DNA from: Lutibacter maritimus
GTDB taxonomy: Bacteria > Bacteroidota > Bacteroidia > Flavobacteriales > Flavobacteriaceae
DNA: 64,000 bases
Assembly: GCF_900116115.1 (NCBI RefSeq)
Contig: NZ_FOZP01000005.1
Coordinates: 62,001 to 126,000 of the forward strand
Direction of reading: 5' to 3'
Below, one piece after another: positions 42,191 to 49,627 of this stretch. Both the position numbers and the translations under genes were made by a program. The notes beneath the pieces are model-generated. The model ran no database searches. It worked only from the letters and a program-made list of their open reading frames with translations, and was not told the origin of the DNA. Numbering within the stretch: position 1 is the stretch's first letter; each line of letters opens with the position of its first letter.

Positions 42191-43264
42191 ATGAATACCA
42201 AGAATATTATTTTTAAATATATTTTTCCAGTAATTAGCCATGTACTATTTTGGGTAGTTGTATATTATTTTTATGCCTATTTTTTAGGTTATGGAAGTTC
42301 TAATGTTAAATATGTAAATTTATTTTCGGGGTTTTTAATGCCGGTTACTATTTTAATTAGTTACTTTTTAATTTATTATTTAATTCCAAAATACTTACTA
42401 ACTAAAAAGTATATATATTTTATTTTATATAGTATTTACACTTTTATACTTTCTGTATATATTATTATTTTATCCATTTTATATGGGTTGGTTTATTCAC
42501 AAGGTTATAAAGATATGGGAACAGCTGTTCCATTAACCAAAACATTACCGTTTATAATTTTAGGCGTTTATTTTGTGGTATTAATAATAGTTTCATTTAG
42601 TTTAATAATGCATAATTATAAATCAATTGTTAATAATGAAAATTTAAAAAACAAGATACTACAAACCCAATTGCAAATAAAAGATCAGGAGCTTCGGTTT
42701 TTAAAAATGCAAATCCATCCTCATTTTTTATTTAACTCGTTAAATACCATTTATGGTTTTGCTTTAAAAAAGAAAGATGAAGCGCCAGAAATGATTTTAA
42801 AATTATCAAATTTGTTAGATTATATTTTATATCAAATTGAAAAGCCTCAAGTTTTATTAATGGATGAAATCAATCATTTATTAGATTATGTTTCGCTTGA
42901 AAAAATGCGATTTCATGATACGTTGGAAGTAGAAACTAAAATTGATGTTGCAAATAATACGATTCAAATAGCTCCAATGCTTTTAATTCCTTTTGTTGAA
43001 AATGCTTTTAAGCACGGAGATATTATTAATGGAAGTTTAAAAATTTCAATTCTAATTAAAGCTGTTGAAGATGAGTTATTTTTTGAAATTGAAAACACAT
43101 CATTTAAAGAAAATAAAATAAGTAATGGAATTGGTTTAGAGAATATTGCCAAGCGATTGGAAATGTTGTATACAAATTCTCATGGTTTAAAAACCAATCA
43201 AACAGCTAATTGTTTTAAAGTAAAATTGACAATTAGTAATTTAAAACAATTTAAAAATGCATAA
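42191..43264 (+). CDS. LytS-type sensor histidine kinase (His_kinase/HATPase)
   Basis: This membrane kinase of the LytS/YehU group has four predicted helices in the first 150 residues, a coiled segment, then the His_kinase motif LKMQIHPHFLFNSLNTIYGF with the phospho-His in HPHF. An ATPase domain with LIPFVENAFKHG and a C-terminal NGIGLENIAKRLEMLY complete it. 357 residues from the ATG at 42191; an in-frame TTG three codons upstream is less likely. It overlaps the LytTR regulator gene by 8 bases, a co-translated pair. No obvious target operon adjoins it other than mvaD downstream. Confidence 0.92.
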   Translation: MNTKNIIFKYIFPVISHVLFWVVVYYFYAYFLGYGSSNVKYVNLFSGFLMPVTILISYFLIYYLIPKYLLTKKYIYFILYSIYTFILSVYIIILSILYGLVYSQGYKDMGTAVPLTKTLPFIILGVYFVVLIIVSFSLIMHNYKSIVNNENLKNKILQTQLQIKDQELRFLKMQIHPHFLFNSLNTIYGFALKKKDEAPEMILKLSNLLDYILYQIEKPQVLLMDEINHLLDYVSLEKMRFHDTLEVETKIDVANNTIQIAPMLLIPFVENAFKHGDIINGSLKISILIKAVEDELFFEIENTSFKENKISNGIGLENIAKRLEMLYTNSHGLKTNQTANCFKVKLTISNLKQFKNA

Positions 43265-43973
43265 AATAGTAAATTGTATTATAGTTGATGATGAGCCAGT
43301 TGCGCGTGAAATTTTAGAAAGTCATTTGCAAAAAGTTGATGCTGTAAATGTAATTGCAACGTGTAAAAATGCAATTGAAGCCTTTAATCAAATTAATTCA
43401 AACCAAATAGATTTAATTTTTTTAGACATTAATATGCCAGAAATATCTGGACTTTCATTTGCAAAATCAATCAATAAAAATATTAAAGTAATATTTACAA
43501 CTGCATACAGAGAATATGCAATTGATGGTTTTAATTTACAAGCTGTAGATTATTTATTAAAACCCATTTCGTTTGAACGATTATTGCAAGCTGTGAATAA
43601 ATATATAGGTGAAAGCAATGTTGAGGTTGTTAATTCGTCATTAGAAATTCAACAAGAAAAAGTTGATTTTATTTTTGTGCGTGCTGATAGAAAAATGATG
43701 AAGATTAATTTTTCGGAAATTAATTATATTGAAAGTTTTAGTGATTATTTAAAGTTTCATTTAGATGATAAAATAATAATAACTCGTGAAACCATTACAA
43801 GCATTGAAGCAAAATTACCCAAAACAAATTTTTTAAGAATTCATAGATCATTTATAGTTTGCATTGCAAAAATAAACTCATTTACTAACGAATTTATTGA
43901 AGTAAACAAAAAAGCATTGCCAATTAGCCGTAGTTACAAAAAAGATGTACTTGCCAGATTAGAAAATGTTTAA
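43257..43973 (+). CDS. LytTR-family response regulator
   Basis: This cytosolic regulator of the preceding LytS-type kinase has a receiver domain at about residues 5-120: IVDDEPVAREIL, phospho-Asp in LIFLDINMPEISG, and Lys in YLLKPISFERLL. A LytTR DNA-binding domain covers about 137-238 (ADRKMMKINFSEINYIESFS, NFLRIHRSFIVCIAKINSF). Length 238 is typical. LytTR proteins bind pairs of direct repeats upstream of target promoters. I could not find a convincing pair around mvaD or upstream of the operon. The end is 10 bases before the mvaD -7 element. Confidence 0.93.
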   Translation: MHKIVNCIIVDDEPVAREILESHLQKVDAVNVIATCKNAIEAFNQINSNQIDLIFLDINMPEISGLSFAKSINKNIKVIFTTAYREYAIDGFNLQAVDYLLKPISFERLLQAVNKYIGESNVEVVNSSLEIQQEKVDFIFVRADRKMMKINFSEINYIESFSDYLKFHLDDKIIITRETITSIEAKLPKTNFLRIHRSFIVCIAKINSFTNEFIEVNKKALPISRSYKKDVLARLENV

Positions 43974-43983
43974 ACAAAACAAT

Positions 43984-43991
43984 TATATTTG
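43984..43991 (+). promoter_or_regulatory. Promoter -7 element of mvaD
   Basis: TATATTTG fits TAnnTTTG exactly. It overlaps the in-frame TTG at 43989, so translation must begin later, at TTG 44007. The predicted leader is about 10 bases. Confidence 0.55.
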
Positions 43992-44006
43992 CTCAAAATT
44001 TATATT

Positions 44007-45155
44007 TTGACTGAAACCGACTTTATTTTATCAAATTTTGAAACATCAAAAGCTTCTAATGGAAGCGTAACTTGGAAAACGCCAAGTAATATTGCGTTGG
44101 TTAAATATTGGGGAAAGCAAGAACCTCAATTGCCTGAAAATACTTCTATAAGTTTTACTTTAGATGCTTGCTTTACGTTAACCACTTTGGAGTATAAGTT
44201 GAAGAATCGTCAATCTGAACTTGTTTCAGGTTCACATAATGAGATGCTGAAACAAGTTCAGCATGACGTGAATTCATTTAATTTTGAAATTTATTTTGAA
44301 GAAGAAAAGAAAGATGATTTTAAACCAAAAATTCAAAAATTCTTTGAAAGAATAGTTCAATATGTTCCTTTTTTAAAAGCGTATGATTTTGTAATAAAAT
44401 CTAGAAATTCTTTTCCTCATAGCAGTGGAATTGCCTCTTCAGCAAGTGGAATGAGCGCATTGGCTTTGTGTGTAATGAGTTTAGAAAAAGAATTAAATCC
44501 AAGTATTTCAGAAGAATATTTTAATAAAAAAGCTTCATTTTTAGCGCGTTTAGGATCTGGAAGTGCTTGTAGAAGTATTGAAGGTGAGTTGATTGTTTGG
44601 GGAAATCATCCAAAAATTGAAGGAAGTTCAAACTTATTTGGCGTAAAATTCCCGTATAAAGTTCACGAAAATTTTAAAAATTATCACGATACTATTTTGT
44701 TGGTTGATGAAGGCGAAAAACAGGTTTCAAGTACCGTTGGACATCAATTAATGTACAATCATCCTTTTGCGCAACAACGTTTTCAACAAGCCAATGATAA
44801 TATCTCAAAAATAAGTGAAGTGCTTGAAAATGGTAATTTAAAAAAGTTTGTTGAAATTGTGGAAAGTGAAGCGCTAAGTTTACACGCAATGATGATGACA
44901 AGCAATCCATATTTTATTTTAATGAAGCCAAATACCTTAAAAATAATTAATAAAATTTGGGCGTACAGAGCAGTAACAAAAAGCAATATTTGCTTTACCT
45001 TAGATGCTGGCGCAAACGTTCATGTATTGTTTCCGGAAGCTGAAAAAGAAAATGTTAATAATTTTATAATAAACGAGTTAATTCAATTTTGTCAAGAAAA
45101 TCATTATATTTGCGATAGAATTGGACTTGGGGCAAAACGATTATCCAATATTTAA
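44007..45155 (+). CDS. mvaD: Diphosphomevalonate decarboxylase with palindrome-encoded insert
   Basis: This cytosolic GHMP enzyme decarboxylates mevalonate diphosphate to isopentenyl diphosphate using ATP. The motifs NIALVKYWGK, HSSGIASSASGMSALALC (ATP loop, substrate Ser), LGSGSACRSIEGELIVWG and FTLDAGANVHVLFP (catalytic Asp) are present. 382 residues from TTG 44007; there is no ATG before residue 77 of this frame, which lies well past the active-site motif. Residues about 67-88 (from RQSELVSG to QHDV) are encoded by a 61-bp palindromic element and look like an insertion between two strands. It is followed by mevalonate kinase after 4 bases. The rest of the frame is intact, so the enzyme is probably functional. 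Confidence 0.92.
   Translation: MTETDFILSNFETSKASNGSVTWKTPSNIALVKYWGKQEPQLPENTSISFTLDACFTLTTLEYKLKNRQSELVSGSHNEMLKQVQHDVNSFNFEIYFEEEKKDDFKPKIQKFFERIVQYVPFLKAYDFVIKSRNSFPHSSGIASSASGMSALALCVMSLEKELNPSISEEYFNKKASFLARLGSGSACRSIEGELIVWGNHPKIEGSSNLFGVKFPYKVHENFKNYHDTILLVDEGEKQVSSTVGHQLMYNHPFAQQRFQQANDNISKISEVLENGNLKKFVEIVESEALSLHAMMMTSNPYFILMKPNTLKIINKIWAYRAVTKSNICFTLDAGANVHVLFPEAEKENVNNFIINELIQFCQENHYICDRIGLGAKRLSNI
44208..44268. repeat. 61-bp palindromic element inserted in frame in mvaD
   Basis: The inner arms CTGAACTTGTTTCAG (44215-44229) and CTGAAACAAGTTCAG (44247-44261) are a perfect 15-base inverted repeat with a 17-base loop. The outer arms CGTCA (44208-44212) and TGACG (44264-44268) extend the stem after a 2-base mismatch. 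The sequence resembles dispersed palindromes I recall from other Flavobacteriaceae genomes, which often read as SELVSG...LKQVQHD when inside genes. Only one copy is in this window. Confidence 0.8.
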
Positions 45156-45159
45156 ACAT

Positions 45160-46089
45160 ATGAAAGGACCGCTTTTTTACGCGAAAATTTTACTTTTTGG
45201 AGAATATGGAATCATAAAAGATTCCAAAGGTTTGGCGATTCCGTACAACACGTATCAGGGAGCTTTAAAAAAATCTGAAGAACATTCTGAGGCTTCTCAA
45301 AAATCAAATTTCAATCTACAAAGATTTTATAATTACTTAATTAACTTAGAAAATAAGGACTTAATTAATTTTAGATTTGATGAGTTTAAAACCGATATTG
45401 ATGAAGGTATGTATTTTGATTCTAGTATTCCGCAAGGTTATGGAGTTGGTAGTTCGGGCGCTTTAGTTGCTTCTATTTATGATAAATATGCTAACAATAA
45501 AATTACGGTTTTAGAAAATTTAACACGTGATAAATTGTTAACATTAAAAGAAACCTTTTCTTTAATGGAATCCTTTTTTCACGGGAAAAGTTCTGGTTTA
45601 GATCCTTTAAATTCATACTTAAGTTTGCCAATTTTAATCAATTCAAAAGATAATTTAGAAGCTACTGGAATTCCTTCACAAAAAAAAGGAAGAGGTGCTG
45701 TATTTTTGTTAGATTCTGAAATTGTTGGTGAAACAGAACCGATGATTAACATTTTTATGAATAAAATGAAAAATGAAGGTTTCAGAAAAATGTTAAATGA
45801 AGATTTTGCAAAATATACCGATGCTTGTATTGATGATTTTTTGCACGGAAATGTAAAATCGTTATTTGGTAATGTAAAACAACTATCTAAAGTTGCTTTT
45901 GATAATTTTAAACCAATGATTCCGCAGCCATTTCATACTATCTGGCAACAAGGAATTGATTCTAATGATTACTACTTGAAATTATGCGGATCAGGTGGTG
46001 GAGGTTATATTTTAGGGTTTACCAAAAATTTTAAAAAAACGCAAGAAATTTTAAAAGATTATAAGCTAGAATTAGTTTATAGATTTTAA
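45160..46089 (+). CDS. Mevalonate kinase
   Basis: This cytosolic GHMP kinase phosphorylates mevalonate. Residues 7-17 hold the N-terminal substrate motif YAKILLFGEYG. The ATP loop is PQGYGVGSSGALVASIYD (near 92-109), the catalytic Asp lies in GKSSGLDPLNSYLS, and the C-terminal motif is LCGSGGGGYILGF. 309 residues from the ATG at 45160, 4 bases after mvaD. An in-frame extension to a TTG at 45121 would overlap mvaD and is unlikely. With mvaA and the GYDIA kinase it supplies isopentenyl diphosphate. A UbiA-type prenyltransferase follows. Confidence 0.93.
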   Translation: MKGPLFYAKILLFGEYGIIKDSKGLAIPYNTYQGALKKSEEHSEASQKSNFNLQRFYNYLINLENKDLINFRFDEFKTDIDEGMYFDSSIPQGYGVGSSGALVASIYDKYANNKITVLENLTRDKLLTLKETFSLMESFFHGKSSGLDPLNSYLSLPILINSKDNLEATGIPSQKKGRGAVFLLDSEIVGETEPMINIFMNKMKNEGFRKMLNEDFAKYTDACIDDFLHGNVKSLFGNVKQLSKVAFDNFKPMIPQPFHTIWQQGIDSNDYYLKLCGSGGGGYILGFTKNFKKTQEILKDYKLELVYRF

Positions 46090-46144
46090 TTTTATACCTA
46101 AAATACAAATAAAGTTTAATGGCATTAAATTTTATTGATTGCTC

Positions 46145-47080
46145 ATGGATTTACTAGAAATTGCAAAAAATAATTCTAAAAAGAATGTACCTCTTTATAT
46201 TAAAATACTGAGTTTATTCTCGGTGGTACGTGGTTACAACATTTTGTTAATTGTTGTTGCACAGTATTTAGCATCGTTGTTTATTTTTTCTCCTGAGAAA
46301 TCTTTAAGCCATGTTTTGTTAGATTTAGATTTGTACTTTATAGTTTTGGCAACTATGTGCGTAATTGCATCAGGATATATTATCAATAATTTTTACGATT
46401 CTGATGCAGATAAAATAAACAAACCCATAAAATCTAAAATTGACGGAATTGTTAGTCAAAAAATAAAATTAAGAATTTACTTTTTATTGAATTTTTTAGG
46501 AGTTTGTTTTGGTTTTTTAGTTTCATGGAGAGCGGCTTTGTTTTTTTCAGTATATATTTTTCTAATTTGGCTGTACTCTCATAAATTAAAAAAGTATCCA
46601 CTAACTGGGCTATTTTCCGCAGCAATTTTAGCCATATTGCCATTTTTTGCCATTTTTGTGTACTATAAAAACTTTTCTGAAATAATATTTACACACGCAG
46701 CTTTTTTATTTTTCATTTTATTGATAAGAGAATTAATTAAAGATTTAGAAAAAATTAAAGGAGATTTTACACAGAATTATCAAACCATTCCAGTTAAATA
46801 TGGTGAAAAGTTTGCAAAAATATTAATTACTTTTTTAAGTTTTTTAACATTGAATCCTATATATTTTTTGTTGAAATATCCTGAAATAGGAGGGATGAAA
46901 TACTATTTTTATGCAACTGTAATTGTGTTAGTTGGTTTTATAGTATTGCTGTGGTTTGCTAAAAACAAACGTAATTACATATTACTTCATTTATTAATTA
47001 AATTTTTAATTGTTGCAGGTGTATGTAGTTTAGCATTAATTGATTACTCTATAATTTTAGAAAGAATTTTATTAAAATAA
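46145..47080 (+). CDS. UbiA-family prenyltransferase (geranylgeranylglycerol-phosphate geranylgeranyltransferase-like)
   Basis: This integral membrane prenyltransferase of 311 residues has about nine helices. The first Asp-rich motif is NNFYDSDADKINKP (near residues 80-93), which binds the Mg-diphosphate of the prenyl donor, and the second is RELIKDLEKIKGD (near 196-208). Such genes next to mvaD/mvk in Flavobacteriaceae are often labelled as archaeal-type digeranylgeranylglyceryl phosphate synthase. The true acceptor could instead be another lipid or aromatic. Start: the ATG at 46145; the frame is open to a TTG two codons earlier. It lies 55 bases after mevalonate kinase. Confidence 0.85.
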   Translation: MDLLEIAKNNSKKNVPLYIKILSLFSVVRGYNILLIVVAQYLASLFIFSPEKSLSHVLLDLDLYFIVLATMCVIASGYIINNFYDSDADKINKPIKSKIDGIVSQKIKLRIYFLLNFLGVCFGFLVSWRAALFFSVYIFLIWLYSHKLKKYPLTGLFSAAILAILPFFAIFVYYKNFSEIIFTHAAFLFFILLIRELIKDLEKIKGDFTQNYQTIPVKYGEKFAKILITFLSFLTLNPIYFLLKYPEIGGMKYYFYATVIVLVGFIVLLWFAKNKRNYILLHLLIKFLIVAGVCSLALIDYSIILERILLK

Positions 47081-47090
47081 CTGTGTTATT

Positions 47091-47123
47091 TTTGAAGAAG
47101 TAAAATAATTAAATCTACTTTTG
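47091..47123 (+). promoter_or_regulatory. Promoter (-33 and -7) of the pseudouridine synthase gene
   Basis: TTTG (47091-47094), a 21-base spacer and TACTTTTG (47116-47123) give a full match to the Bacteroidota promoter pattern. The ATG at 47140 leaves a leader of about 10 bases. Confidence 0.7.
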
Positions 47124-47139
47124 CAAAAAATAGAAAATA

Positions 47140-48105
47140 ATGAATTCAAGTAAAAACTCGTCGGGAGGACGACACCAAGGGAAAAAAGGTCCTCAAAAAT
47201 CTTCAACCAATAAAACTGGAGCTACCAGAAAATATTCAGATAGTTCAAAATCTAAAACATTTAGAAAATCTTCTGAAACAGATGATAAAAGAGGTGCTCA
47301 AAATTTCTCAAAAAAGAAATTTGATTCAAAAAGAAAATTCACGGATAGATCAACAGATAAACCTAAAGTTGCATCAACTTCTAAAAGTAATGATAGTGAC
47401 GGAATTCGTTTAAATAAATACATTGCAAATGCCGGAATTTGTTCAAGAAGAGAAGCAGATGTTTTTATAAACGCTGGTAGCGCAATGGTTAATGGTAAAA
47501 TTGTAACTGAAATGGGTTATAAAGTGCAACCTACTGATGAAGTAAAATTTGACGGGTCACTTATTAATCCAGAAAAAAAACGTTACGTACTTTTAAACAA
47601 GCCTAAAAACTTTATTACAACAATGGATGATGATAGAGGGCGTAAAACTGTTATGGAATTAATTGCAAACGCATCAAAAGAACGTATTTACCCAGTTGGA
47701 AGGTTAGACAGAAACACTACAGGATTGTTGTTATTTACAAATGATGGTGAAATGGCAAAAAAATTAACACATCCAAAATCAGGAATTCAAAAATTATACC
47801 ACGCGTCGTTAGATAAAAAATTAACAATGGCCGACCTTCAAAAAATTGCTGAAGGATTTATGATGGAAGATAGAAGGGTACTTGTTGATGAAATTTCTTA
47901 TATTCATAATGAGCCAAAAACTGAAATTGGTGTAAAAATACATTCAGGTAGAAATAGAATTGTTCGTAAAATATTTGAGCATTTTAATTATAATGTTGTT
48001 AAATTAGATAGAGTTTTGTTTGCAGGTTTAACCAAAAAGGACTTGCCAAGGGGGCACTGGAGGCATTTAACAGAAATGGAAGTTAATACATTAAAAATGC
48101 TATAA
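47140..48105 (+). CDS. 23S rRNA pseudouridine synthase, RluB/RsuA family
   Basis: This enzyme converts uridine to pseudouridine in ribosomal RNA. Residues 1-85 are a basic, Ser/Lys/Arg-rich, disordered extension. The S4 RNA-binding domain follows at about 87-135 (IRLNKYIANAGICSRREAD). The catalytic domain has PVGRLDRNTTGLLLFTNDGE with the catalytic Asp near residue 190, and IHSGRNRIVRKIFEHFNYNV. Total 321 residues. The extension is common in Bacteroidota S4 pseudouridine synthases. The target site is not certain (RluB-like more than RluE/F). Confidence 0.92.
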   Translation: MNSSKNSSGGRHQGKKGPQKSSTNKTGATRKYSDSSKSKTFRKSSETDDKRGAQNFSKKKFDSKRKFTDRSTDKPKVASTSKSNDSDGIRLNKYIANAGICSRREADVFINAGSAMVNGKIVTEMGYKVQPTDEVKFDGSLINPEKKRYVLLNKPKNFITTMDDDRGRKTVMELIANASKERIYPVGRLDRNTTGLLLFTNDGEMAKKLTHPKSGIQKLYHASLDKKLTMADLQKIAEGFMMEDRRVLVDEISYIHNEPKTEIGVKIHSGRNRIVRKIFEHFNYNVVKLDRVLFAGLTKKDLPRGHWRHLTEMEVNTLKML

Positions 48106-48169
48106 ATAAACAGTAGTAAAAAAAATAATTTGTTATTGTAAATTTTATTTTTCAATTGAAATATTTTTA

Positions 48170-48177
48170 TATATTTG
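48170..48177 (+). promoter_or_regulatory. Promoter -7 element of the acidic repeat protein gene
   Basis: TATATTTG fits TAnnTTTG. A leader of about 60 bases would precede the TTG start at 48244. Confidence 0.45.
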
Positions 48178-48243
48178 AAAAAATGATGAATGATTTTTTA
48201 AAAATAAATTCATTAAATACGTCTAATTTATAAGTAATTTGTT

Positions 48244-48627
48244 TTGAATAGGATAATAGTAGATTATAAAAAATTAACACCAGAAATTCTTAATTTATTG
48301 GTTGAAAAATTTCCTGATGGTTATGGAATTCGTGACGTTATTAAGTTTACGAATCCAAAAGGACAATATGTAGAAGCAGTTGAAGTGCGAACAGATGATA
48401 CTATTTATCTAGTGAAAATTAGTGATGAATTAGTAGATTCAATGGATAGATATGAAGATGAAGATGAAGAAGATGTGATTATCAGTGATGATTTAGATAT
48501 TAAAATAGATAATTCTGATTTAGATATTAAAATTGATGACCCAGATTTAGAAATTGATGATGAAGATGATGATATTGATGAAACTGATGATATTGATGAA
48601 GATACTGAAGATGATGACGAAGATTAA
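48244..48627 (+). CDS. Acidic-tailed protein of unknown function
   Basis: This 127-residue protein has a folded N-terminal part (about 1-62: IIVDYKKLTPEILNLLVEKF, VEAVEVRTDDTIYLVKISDE) and a very acidic, repetitive C-terminal half. A 9-residue unit DLDIKIDxx occurs twice, then degenerates to runs of Asp and Glu. Similar proteins occur in many Flavobacteriaceae, and no function is known to me. Only a TTG start (48244) is possible, since an in-frame stop lies two codons upstream and the next Met is near residue 63. The acidic tail could bind cations or basic proteins. A terminator follows. Confidence 0.8.
   Translation: MNRIIVDYKKLTPEILNLLVEKFPDGYGIRDVIKFTNPKGQYVEAVEVRTDDTIYLVKISDELVDSMDRYEDEDEEDVIISDDLDIKIDNSDLDIKIDDPDLEIDDEDDDIDETDDIDEDTEDDDED
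48490..48567 (+). repeat. 27-bp tandem repeats in the acidic protein gene
   Basis: Units start at 48490, 48517 and 48544; the first two share GATTTAGATATTAAAAT and the third diverges after GATTTAGA. The 27-base period encodes the 9-residue repeat DLDIKIDxx. Confidence 0.8.
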
Positions 48628-48643
48628 ATAAATTTAAAAGAAT

Positions 48644-48677
48644 AAAAAAAGCTATTGATTTTTCAATAGCTTTTTTT
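48644..48677 (+). terminator. Intrinsic terminator of the acidic protein gene
   Basis: GCTATTGA (48651-48658) pairs with TCAATAGC (48663-48670), flanked by A- and T-runs. It lies 16 bases after the stop codon. Confidence 0.88.
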
Positions 48678-48698
48678 ATTTGTAGATTCTTATAAAAG

Positions 48699-48727
48699 AA
48701 AAAACCCAAACAAAAGTTTGGGTTTTT
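48699..48727 (-). terminator. Intrinsic terminator of tRNA-Phe
   Basis: An 11-bp perfect stem (48701-48711 with 48716-48726, loop AAAA) lies directly after the 3' end of the tRNA on the minus strand. Confidence 0.85.
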
Positions 48728-48728
48728 A

Positions 48729-48804
48729 TGGTGGTGCCTCCAGGAATCGAACCAGGGACACAAGGATTTTCAGTCCTTTGCTCTACCAACTGAGCTAAGG
48801 CACC
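48729..48804 (-). tRNA. tRNA-Phe (anticodon GAA), CCA encoded
   Basis: Read on the minus strand, this 76-base gene folds as a standard cloverleaf. The 7-bp acceptor stem is GGTGCCT with AGGCACC, and the D arm is GCTC...GAGC. The anticodon stem is AAGGA/TCCTT with loop CTGAAAA (GAA, reading UUC/UUU), and the T arm is CCTGG-TTCGATT-CCAGG. The discriminator A is followed by an encoded CCA (48731-48729). Confidence 0.97.
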
Positions 48805-48820
48805 ATCGCGTTAGCGGTTG

Positions 48821-48852
48821 CAAATATAAATGTATTTTTTAGACAAATCAAA
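48821..48852 (-). promoter_or_regulatory. Promoter of tRNA-Phe (-33 and -7)
   Basis: The minus strand reads TTTG (48852 to 48849), 20 bases, TATATTTG (48828 to 48821), a full Bacteroidota promoter about 16 bases before the mature 5' end. Confidence 0.75.
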
Positions 48853-48874
48853 ACAATTTTTAAAAAATCTGTTG

Positions 48875-48882
48875 TATTTTTG
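48875..48882 (+). promoter_or_regulatory. Promoter -7 element of coaX
   Basis: TATTTTTG fits TAnnTTTG, 19 bases before the ATG at 48902, divergent from the tRNA promoter. Confidence 0.5.
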
Positions 48883-48901
48883 ATACTTCTTAAAAAAATA
48901 T

Positions 48902-49627
48902 ATGAACTTAATTATTGATTGCGGAAATACAAGAATTAAATTAGCTGTTTTTAATAAAAGCAAATTAATTTATAATGAAGCATTTACGGCTGATAATTTT
49001 GTAAAAGTAGTTTTAAATTGTATTGACAAGTTTAATTGTAAGCACGCAATTATTTCTTCGGTAGGAGCAATAAAAATTCAAGAAATAAATAAAATAAAAG
49101 AAAAAATTACACTTATTGAGCTAAATTCTAGTACTAAAATCCCTTTTTTAAACAAATATAGTACTCCTAAAACACTTGGAGTGGATAGAATTGGTTTAGT
49201 AGCAGCAGCTGTATCGCAATTTCCTAAAACAAATGTGTTAGTTATTGATGCAGGAACTTGTATTACTTATGATTTTGTAGATGCAAATGCTAATTATTCC
49301 GGAGGTGCAATTTCGCCAGGAATTAAAATAAGATACAAATCATTAAATAAGTTTACAAAGAAATTACCACTTTTAGAACCAGATTTTGATGTGGAATTAA
49401 TCGGTGATTCTACCGAAAAAAGTATTCATTCCGGAATAGCTTTTGGCATTTTAGGTGAAATTGACTCAATAATTAAAATGTATAAAAATAAAAATGAAGA
49501 TTTAACAGTAGTTTTAACAGGTGGTGACGTTAAATTCTTGTCAAATAAATTAAAAAATAGCATATTTGCCAATTCTAATTTCTTATTAGAAGGATTGAAC
49601 TCAATTTTGACCTATAATTTAAAATAA
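48902..49627 (+). CDS. coaX: Type III pantothenate kinase
   Basis: This cytosolic ASKHA-fold kinase makes the first committed step of coenzyme A synthesis. IIDCGNTRIKLAVF (residues 4-17) is the phosphate-1 motif. LGVDRIGLVAAA, VLVIDAGTCITYDFV and GGAISPGIKIRYKSL are further CoaX motifs. 241 residues is the usual size. It begins an operon-like run with an outer-membrane protein gene that starts at the base after its stop. Confidence 0.95.
   Translation: MNLIIDCGNTRIKLAVFNKSKLIYNEAFTADNFVKVVLNCIDKFNCKHAIISSVGAIKIQEINKIKEKITLIELNSSTKIPFLNKYSTPKTLGVDRIGLVAAAVSQFPKTNVLVIDAGTCITYDFVDANANYSGGAISPGIKIRYKSLNKFTKKLPLLEPDFDVELIGDSTEKSIHSGIAFGILGEIDSIIKMYKNKNEDLTVVLTGGDVKFLSNKLKNSIFANSNFLLEGLNSILTYNLK

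Noticed and set aside
45105-45112. TATATTTG near the 3' end of mvaD as a promoter for mevalonate kinase
   Set aside because: It lies in coding sequence and the mevalonate kinase start is 4 bases after the mvaD stop, so an operon is simpler. Chance matches to this AT-rich motif are frequent.
48527-48763. His-rich open frame on the minus strand across the acidic protein gene and tRNA
   Set aside because: The His and Gln runs mirror the GAT/GAA codons of the acidic protein on the other strand, and the frame runs into the tRNA gene and two terminators.
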